Shown: piece by piece, positions 40,283 to 44,764 of the stretch
How positions within the stretch are numbered: position 1 is the stretch's first letter
How the letters are laid out: every line of letters starts with the position of its first letter
DNA from: Candidatus Sphingomonas excrementigallinarum
Lineage (GTDB): Bacteria > Pseudomonadota > Alphaproteobacteria > Sphingomonadales > Sphingomonadaceae
Assembly (NCBI GenBank): GCA_019112965.1
Contig: DXIH01000009.1
Span: forward strand, 1-44,764
Direction: 5' to 3'
Length of the DNA stretch: 44,764 bases
Made by a program: the position numbers and the translations under genes
Notes under the pieces: model-generated
The model's input: the letters and a program-made list of their open reading frames with translations, nothing else
Databases searched by the model: none
What the model was told of the DNA's origin: nothing

Positions 40283-41764
40283 TCACCCCGCCAGCGCACG
40301 GGCGCGGCGCCGCTGGACCGAGCTGCCGATGCCCAGCGACTCGCGATATTTGGCGACCGTTCGCCGCGCGATGTCGAAGCCCTTGGCCTGGAGCAGTTCG
40401 ACCAGCGTATCGTCCGACAGAATCTTGGCGCCTTCATTGGCGATCAGCGTCCGTATCGCGCTCTTCACCGCCTTGGCCGATACGGCATCGCCGCCGTCCG
40501 CCGCCGCGATGCCGCTAGTGAAGAAGAATTTCAGCTCGAACAGCCCGCGCGCGCAGCTGAGATATTTGTTGCTGGTCACGCGGCTGACGGTCGATTCGTG
40601 CATGCCGATCGCCTCGGCGACACGCGCCAGGGTCAGCGGCTTCAGATGCGCGACGCCGTGGAGGAAGAAGGCCTCCTGCTGCTTCACGATCTCGGTCGCG
40701 ACGCGGATGATCGTGCGCTGCCGCTGGTCGAGCGCCTTCATCAGCCAGTTGGCGCTCGCCAGACAGTCGGCGAGCCACGCCTTGGACCCCTTGTCCTGCG
40801 GGCCGTGGCGCAATTCCTGATAATAGCGGCGATTGACCAGCACGCGGGGCAGGGTGGCGGTGTTCAGCTCGATGCCCCAGCCATTCTTGGTCCGGGTGAC
40901 GAACAGGTCGGGCACCACCGCCTGGCACGGCTCGCCGCCATAGCGACAGCCGGGCTTGGGATCATAGCCGCGCAGCTCGCGGATCATGTCCGCCATATCC
41001 TCGTCATCGACACCGCAGATGCGCTTCAACCGAACCAGTTCGCCGCGCGCCAGCAGGTCGAGATTGGCGATCAGTTTCGCCATGCACGGGTCGTAGCGAT
41101 CGACCTCCCTGGCTTGCAGCGCCAGGCATTCGGCCAAGTCGCGCGCGCCGACGCCGGTGGGGTCCAGGCTCTGCACAACCTTCAGTACCGACTCGACTTT
41201 GCCGAGAGGTATGCCCAGTCGCCCGGCGATCTCGTCCAGCGGGACGGTCAGATATCCCGCCTCGTCCAGCTGGTCGATGATATGCGCGGCGATGGTCAGG
41301 TCGGTGCCCGACAGGATCAGCGCGACTTGCGCCTCCAGATGCTCGGCCAGATTGGGAGCATCGTCGGCCAGCGAATCCCAGTCGAGCCCCTCCGTGTCGC
41401 TCGAACCCCCGCTGCCCGCCCCGTTCAGCGACAGGCCGCCGTCCGGCCCCGTGCCGCCATCGGCGACGCTGTCCTGCTGGTGGCTCTCGGTCGCGTAATC
41501 CAGGTCGAGGCCCCGGTCTTCGCTGGGGGCCGTCCCAGCGACCAGTTCGTCGGCCCCGGCTGGCGCCTCACGCTCGGGGCGCTCGGGGGTCGCCACCTCG
41601 CGCACCGCGCTGGCGTCGAGTAGGGGGTTCTTTTCCACCTCCTCGGCGATGAACGCCTCGACCTCCAGATTCGACAGCGTCAGCAGCTTGATCGCCTGCT
41701 GCAGCTGCGGCGTCATCACCAGCGATTGCGACTGGCGGATGTCGAGACGCGGGGCGAGGCTCAT
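40283..41764 (-). CDS. rpoN: RpoN, sigma54 factor
   Basis: Sigma54 (493 aa), the RNA polymerase subunit that recognises -24/-12 promoters and needs an AAA+ activator. Region I is Gln/Leu-rich (RQSQSLVMTPQLQQAIKLLTLSNLEVEAFI, about 10-39). An acidic region II follows. The core-binding domain has LDPTGVGARDLAECLALQ. The RpoN box ARRTVAKYRE lies at 466-475, near the C-terminus. ATG 41764 starts the conserved region; the frame is open to 41809 in repeat-derived sequence. Its ribosome-binding site lies in the end of an intergenic repeat. It follows lptB, the widely conserved order, and would serve the flagellar sigma54 promoters in this window. Confidence 0.97.
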   Translation of the reverse strand: MSLAPRLDIRQSQSLVMTPQLQQAIKLLTLSNLEVEAFIAEEVEKNPLLDASAVREVATPERPEREAPAGADELVAGTAPSEDRGLDLDYATESHQQDSVADGGTGPDGGLSLNGAGSGGSSDTEGLDWDSLADDAPNLAEHLEAQVALILSGTDLTIAAHIIDQLDEAGYLTVPLDEIAGRLGIPLGKVESVLKVVQSLDPTGVGARDLAECLALQAREVDRYDPCMAKLIANLDLLARGELVRLKRICGVDDEDMADMIRELRGYDPKPGCRYGGEPCQAVVPDLFVTRTKNGWGIELNTATLPRVLVNRRYYQELRHGPQDKGSKAWLADCLASANWLMKALDQRQRTIIRVATEIVKQQEAFFLHGVAHLKPLTLARVAEAIGMHESTVSRVTSNKYLSCARGLFELKFFFTSGIAAADGGDAVSAKAVKSAIRTLIANEGAKILSDDTLVELLQAKGFDIARRTVAKYRESLGIGSSVQRRRARALAG

Positions 41765-41770
41765 CCCGAA

Positions 41771-41910
41771 ATTCCTCCCCTGTAAGGGGAGGGGGACCAT
41801 GCGACGCATGGGGGAGGGGTGTCCCCGGTCGCGAGGGTCCGCTCACTCTCAAGCCAGGACACCCCTCCGTCAGGGCTTCGCCCTGCCACATCCCCTTGCA
41901 GGGGAGGAAT
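41771..41910. repeat. REPIN-like intergenic repeat, copy in front of rpoN
   Basis: A 140-bp element with the same ends as 20476-20595: ATTCCTCCCCTG at one edge, CAGGGGAGGAAT at the other. The two copies share the end palindromes, a GGAGGGGTGTCCC inner stretch and ACACCCCTCCGTCAGG. Its left edge stops six bases short of the rpoN start codon; its right edge lies 25 bases past the lptB stop. Confidence 0.85.
41774..41792 (-). promoter_or_regulatory. Hairpin that contains the rpoN ribosome-binding site
   Basis: On the rpoN mRNA, CCTCCCCT, loop TAC, AGGGGAGG form an 8-bp perfect hairpin; GGAGG in its 3' arm is the Shine-Dalgarno sequence, nine bases before the ATG. The hairpin is the terminal palindrome of the intergenic repeat. 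Folding would hide the ribosome-binding site. Confidence 0.65.
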
Positions 41911-41935
41911 AGAAGGAATGTCGCCCCTCATACGA

Positions 41936-42736
41936 TCAGAGCGAAAAGCCCTCGCCCAGATACAGGCGGCGGACATTGGCGTCGGCGACTAGTTCCTCCG
42001 GCGATCCGCTGAACAGCACGCGCCCGTCATAGATGATGTAGGCGCGGTCGACGATGTCCAGCGTCTCGCGGACGTTGTGATCGGTAATGAGCACGCCGAT
42101 ATCGCGCCGCTTCAGGTCCTTCACCAGATCGCGGATATCGGCGATCGAGATCGGGTCGATGCCCGCGAAGGGCTCGTCGAGCAGCATGATCGAGGGATCG
42201 GCGGCCAGCGCGCGCGCGATCTCGGCGCGGCGACGCTCGCCGCCCGACAGCGCCATGGCGGGTGCGGCGCGCAGGCGGGTCAGGCCGAATTCCTCCAGCA
42301 GCTTATCGAGCTTGCGCGCGCGCTCGGCCGGATCGGGCTCGGCCAGTTCGAGCACCGTCAGGATGTTCTTCTCGATCGAAAGTCCGCGAAAGATCGAGGT
42401 TTCCTGCGGCAGATAGCCCAGGCCCAGAATCGCACGGCGATACATGGGCAGGCCGGTGATATCCTCGCCGTCCAGCATGATGCGGCCCGAATCGGGCTTC
42501 ACCAACCCCATGACCGAATAGAAGCAGGTCGTCTTGCCCGCGCCGTTCGGCCCCAGCAGCCCGATCACCTCGCCGCGCCCGACCGACACCGACACGTCGG
42601 TCAGGACGACGCGCTTGTCATAGCTCTTGGCGATCGACACGACCTGCAGGCCGTTGGCGACCGGCGGCTCCGACACGGGGGCGTTGCGATGGCCCGCGTG
42701 CTCATTGGCCTCGCGAATCGGGGTTTCCATGTCCAT
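41936..42736 (-). CDS. lptB: LptB, LPS export ATPase
   Basis: ABC ATPase (266 aa) that powers lipopolysaccharide extraction from the inner membrane with LptF/LptG. Walker A GPNGAGKTT is at 62-70, the signature LSGGERRR and Walker B IMLLDEPFAGIDP are intact, and the switch histidine follows in LITDHNV. The N-terminus is about 25 residues longer than E. coli LptB. The start could be 42736 or 42730; AAGGA is placed upstream of 42736. It lies between lptA and rpoN, the usual order. Confidence 0.96.
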   Translation of the reverse strand: MDMETPIREANEHAGHRNAPVSEPPVANGLQVVSIAKSYDKRVVLTDVSVSVGRGEVIGLLGPNGAGKTTCFYSVMGLVKPDSGRIMLDGEDITGLPMYRRAILGLGYLPQETSIFRGLSIEKNILTVLELAEPDPAERARKLDKLLEEFGLTRLRAAPAMALSGGERRRAEIARALAADPSIMLLDEPFAGIDPISIADIRDLVKDLKRRDIGVLITDHNVRETLDIVDRAYIIYDGRVLFSGSPEELVADANVRRLYLGEGFSL

Positions 42737-42797
42737 CGGCCCGTTTCTTTCCTTAGCTGGCGGCACGTTAGCGCGGGGCAGGCACCCGCGTCACGCC

Positions 42798-43340
42798 TCA
42801 GTTGCGATCGGGGACCGAGAAGGTGCCCGTGACCCGGCCCGACGGCGCGCGGCTGACGGTGCCGCCATTGCCCGACGAGGCGCCGCCCGCCACCGACGAT
42901 CCGTCGATCACCGCGCGGCCGGTATCGAGGTTCAGCGTCAGGCGCCCGCCGTTCACCGTATTGCCGCCCTGGGTCAGGGTGACGTTGCCCAGCATGGTGA
43001 TGACCCGGCGATTGAGGTCATAGACGGCGAAGTTGCTGCGCGCGGTCTGGTCGGGCCGCTTGACGACGACATTGCCCGACGCGTCGAAGCGCGACACCTG
43101 CGGCTTACCGCCCAGCACCTGGCCGGTATAGAAGACGGTCATCCGCGCCGCGGTCAGCGTCATCTCCGCCTGGCGCAGCGAGACATTGCCCGACAGGACG
43201 GCGCGATTCTGCTTGTCCTGCAATTCGATGACGTCGGCGCCGAAATCGACGGGTGCGCGGCTGTTGTGCTTGACCTGCGCGGCCGCGGATACTGCCAGGA
43301 CGAGAAGGGCCGGAGCCGCAGCGGCGAAGAGCTTGTGCAT
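42798..43340 (-). CDS. lptA: LptA, periplasmic LPS bridge protein
   Basis: Periplasmic protein (180 aa) that forms the bridge carrying lipopolysaccharide to the outer membrane. A signal peptide (MHKLFAAAAPALLVLAVSAAA) precedes the OstA-type beta-jellyroll with DVIELQDKQNRAVLSGNVSLRQAEMTLTAARMTVFY and VITMLGNVTLTQGGNTVNGGRLTLNLDTG. The C-terminal tail is Gly/Ser-rich. It starts 18 bases after lptC. Confidence 0.93.
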   Translation of the reverse strand: MHKLFAAAAPALLVLAVSAAAQVKHNSRAPVDFGADVIELQDKQNRAVLSGNVSLRQAEMTLTAARMTVFYTGQVLGGKPQVSRFDASGNVVVKRPDQTARSNFAVYDLNRRVITMLGNVTLTQGGNTVNGGRLTLNLDTGRAVIDGSSVAGGASSGNGGTVSRAPSGRVTGTFSVPDRN

Positions 43341-43358
43341 AGGCGGCTATTTCGGGCT

Positions 43359-43985
43359 TTACGGGACGATGCGCAAGCGGGCGTTGCCTTCCAGCCGCAC
43401 GGTGCGATTTTCCAGGTCCGCGCGCATCCTGTTCGCGCTGAACTGGCCCTGCGGCACCTGGCCGGTCACCGCGCCCCCCGACACCAGCGTGCGCTGTTGC
43501 AGGTCGATGGTCGCATCATGGGTGCGCAGGTCGTATCCGCCCGCCGATTTGAAATCGAGCGGCCCGTCCAGCTTCACCTGTTCGGTGCTCATGTCATAGC
43601 GGCCCGAATTGGCGCTGACCGTGGCGGGGCCGTCCGACAGGCGGATCGAGGCGGCCAGCTTGTTGAGCTGGACCACCGGCTCGGCCGAGCTGCGCTGGAT
43701 CGCCGAGCCCGCGTCGAGCACGAAGGGCTGCCCCTTGTCGTCGACGCCGCGATACTGCGCCGCCTGGATCTTCATTCGCTCCCTGGCGACCTCGACCTTC
43801 TTCTTGTCGAGCACGAAGGACACTTCGCTGGACGAATAGATCGGCGCCATCACGAGGAACGCGGTCAGCACGCCGATCGCGCTGGGCAACAGCCAGCGCG
43901 CAACCGTCACGAATCGGTCGTGGCGGCTGCCCGGCGCGGCCCAGAGCTGGCGCTGGGTGCGGACGCGGTCGGCGATCTCGGACAT
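43359..43985 (-). CDS. lptC: LptC, inner-membrane LPS transport protein
   Basis: Bitopic protein (208 aa) that receives lipopolysaccharide from LptBFG and passes it to LptA. One membrane segment lies at about residues 27-50 (WLLPSAIGVLTAFLVMAPIY). The periplasmic domain has GQPFVLDAGSAIQ and LKLDGPLDFKSAGGYDLRTHDATIDLQ, like other alphaproteobacterial LptC proteins. Sequence conservation in this family is low; context with lptA and lptB makes it firm. Confidence 0.91.
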   Translation of the reverse strand: MSEIADRVRTQRQLWAAPGSRHDRFVTVARWLLPSAIGVLTAFLVMAPIYSSSEVSFVLDKKKVEVARERMKIQAAQYRGVDDKGQPFVLDAGSAIQRSSAEPVVQLNKLAASIRLSDGPATVSANSGRYDMSTEQVKLDGPLDFKSAGGYDLRTHDATIDLQQRTLVSGGAVTGQVPQGQFSANRMRADLENRTVRLEGNARLRIVP

Positions 43986-44023
43986 GATGGCTCCCTATCG
44001 TGCCCGGATCAGGCGTCAATGGT

Positions 44024-44644
44024 TCAGGCGTGGGCGAAGATATCGACCTCGGGCCAGCCCGCCAGATCCAGCTCGGCGCGCGCAGGCAGGAAATCGAAAC
44101 AGGCCTGCGCCAGTTCCATGCGGCCTTCGCGTTCCAGCCTTTTGTCGAGTTCGACCTTCATGCGGTGAAGGTAGCGCACGTCCGAGGCCGCATATTCGCG
44201 CTGCGCGTCGGACAGCTCGGGCGCGCCCCAGTCCGACGACTGCTGCGCCTTGGACAGCTCGACGCCGAGCAGTTCGCGGACCAGCTCCTTCAAACCGTGG
44301 CGGTCGGTATAGGTGCGGATCAGCCGCGAGGCGATCTTGGTGCAATAGACGGGGGCGGCGACGACGCCCAGATAATGGCGGATCGCGGCGATATCGAACC
44401 GGCCGAAATGATAGAGCTTCAGCCGCGCAGGGTCTGCGAGCAGCGCGCGCAGGTTGGGCGCGGCATAGTCGCTGTCGGGCGCGAAGCGGACCAGATGTTC
44501 GTCCTGGCCGCCGTCCGACAGCTGGACGACGCACAGCCGGTCGCGCGGGGTGATGAGGCCCATCGTCTCGGTATCGACGGCGATCGAGGCGCCGGGCGCG
44601 AACAGATCGGCGGGAATATCTTCTTCATGCAGATGAACGGTCAT
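44024..44644 (-). CDS. RNase D-like 3'-5' exonuclease
   Basis: Short DEDD-family exoribonuclease (206 aa) with the catalytic domain only. Motif I is AVDTETMGL (D24, E26), motif II lies in LYHFGRFDIAAI, and motif III is YAASDVRYLHRM with the tyrosine and aspartate of the DEDDy class. The HRDC domains of E. coli RNase D are absent, as is usual for the short alphaproteobacterial form. It probably trims stable RNA 3' ends. It lies 38 bases upstream of lptC on the same strand. The last 120 bases of the window show no gene. Confidence 0.92.
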   Translation of the reverse strand: MTVHLHEEDIPADLFAPGASIAVDTETMGLITPRDRLCVVQLSDGGQDEHLVRFAPDSDYAAPNLRALLADPARLKLYHFGRFDIAAIRHYLGVVAAPVYCTKIASRLIRTYTDRHGLKELVRELLGVELSKAQQSSDWGAPELSDAQREYAASDVRYLHRMKVELDKRLEREGRMELAQACFDFLPARAELDLAGWPEVDIFAHA

Positions 44645-44764
44645 TCCCCTGCCCTAGCGGCCGGGGGACGAAGCCTCAACCGGGATCGACCGGAATCCAG
44701 GGGGGTGATTCGCGCAATGGGGTGAAAACTTGTGGAGTTTCGGCCACAATTCCGACGCAATCTG

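Noticed and set aside
1..44764. CRISPR arrays, tRNA or rRNA genes, prophage or transposase genes
   Set aside because: None were seen. The repeats present are isolated palindromes, not regularly spaced direct repeats.

Overview
The window is a GC-rich (roughly two-thirds G+C) chromosomal segment. Its gene content and protein sequences suggest an alphaproteobacterium of the Sphingomonas type: a FlbD-type sigma54 activator, a MucR/Ros-family regulator, the lptC-lptA-lptB-rpoN block, and short GC-rich palindromic intergenic repeats. No rRNA or tRNA gene, CRISPR array, transposase or prophage gene was seen. The genus is inferred from protein style alone.

Layout. Bases 1-194 hold repeats. From 195 to 16656, on the minus strand, lies one long flagellar export, basal-body and switch cluster, read as flbD-fliE-fliF-fliG-fliH-fliI-fliJ-fliK-fliL-fliM-fliN-fliO-fliP, then (after a repeat) fliQ-fliR-flhB, then fliD-fliS from its own promoter. 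Two short flagellin genes follow on the plus strand (16943-18862). After a FtsX/LolC-like permease comes a minus-strand operon of a lytic transglycosylase, flhA and fliA (24356 to 20599), then flgM-flgN (minus), and a minus-strand operon of a second motA/motB-like pair with flgA. A divergent regulatory region at about 27012-27235 leads into the plus-strand operon flgB-C-D-E-F-G-H-I-J-K-L, followed by the main motA-motB stator. The right end holds a RES-domain gene, a MucR-like regulator, a gene-poor stretch with two plus-strand terminators, a small lysine-rich hypothetical protein, rpoN, lptB, lptA, lptC and an RNase D-like exonuclease.

How it works together. Almost everything needed to build one flagellum is present: MS and C rings, the type III export apparatus, rod, P and L rings, hook, junctions, cap, filament, chaperones FliS and FlgN, and the stator. 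No chemotaxis gene, flhF/flhG or fliT is in the window. The regulators are encoded beside their targets: RpoN (sigma54), its activator FlbD, FliA (sigma28) and the anti-sigma factor FlgM. Promoters can be read directly. Near-perfect sigma54 elements precede the transglycosylase-flhA-fliA operon, the motA2-motB2-flgA operon and flgB. Four elements of the form TAAA-N15-GYCGTTA(A/C/T) precede fliD, both flagellins and flgM. Clusters of CCGGCAA/TTGCCGG boxes lie upstream of the sigma54 promoters and in the flbD/fliC1 region, and are candidate FlbD sites. The inferred order is FlbD plus sigma54 for middle genes including fliA, then FliA, restrained by FlgM, for filament genes.

Most unusual points: a second, reduced stator-like gene pair translationally coupled to flgA; an rpoN ribosome-binding site that lies inside the terminal hairpin of an intergenic repeat; a FlgH with no lipobox cysteine; a FliM without the usual N-terminal CheY-binding motif; and structured, terminator-bearing DNA near 39.4-39.64 kb that may encode small RNAs.
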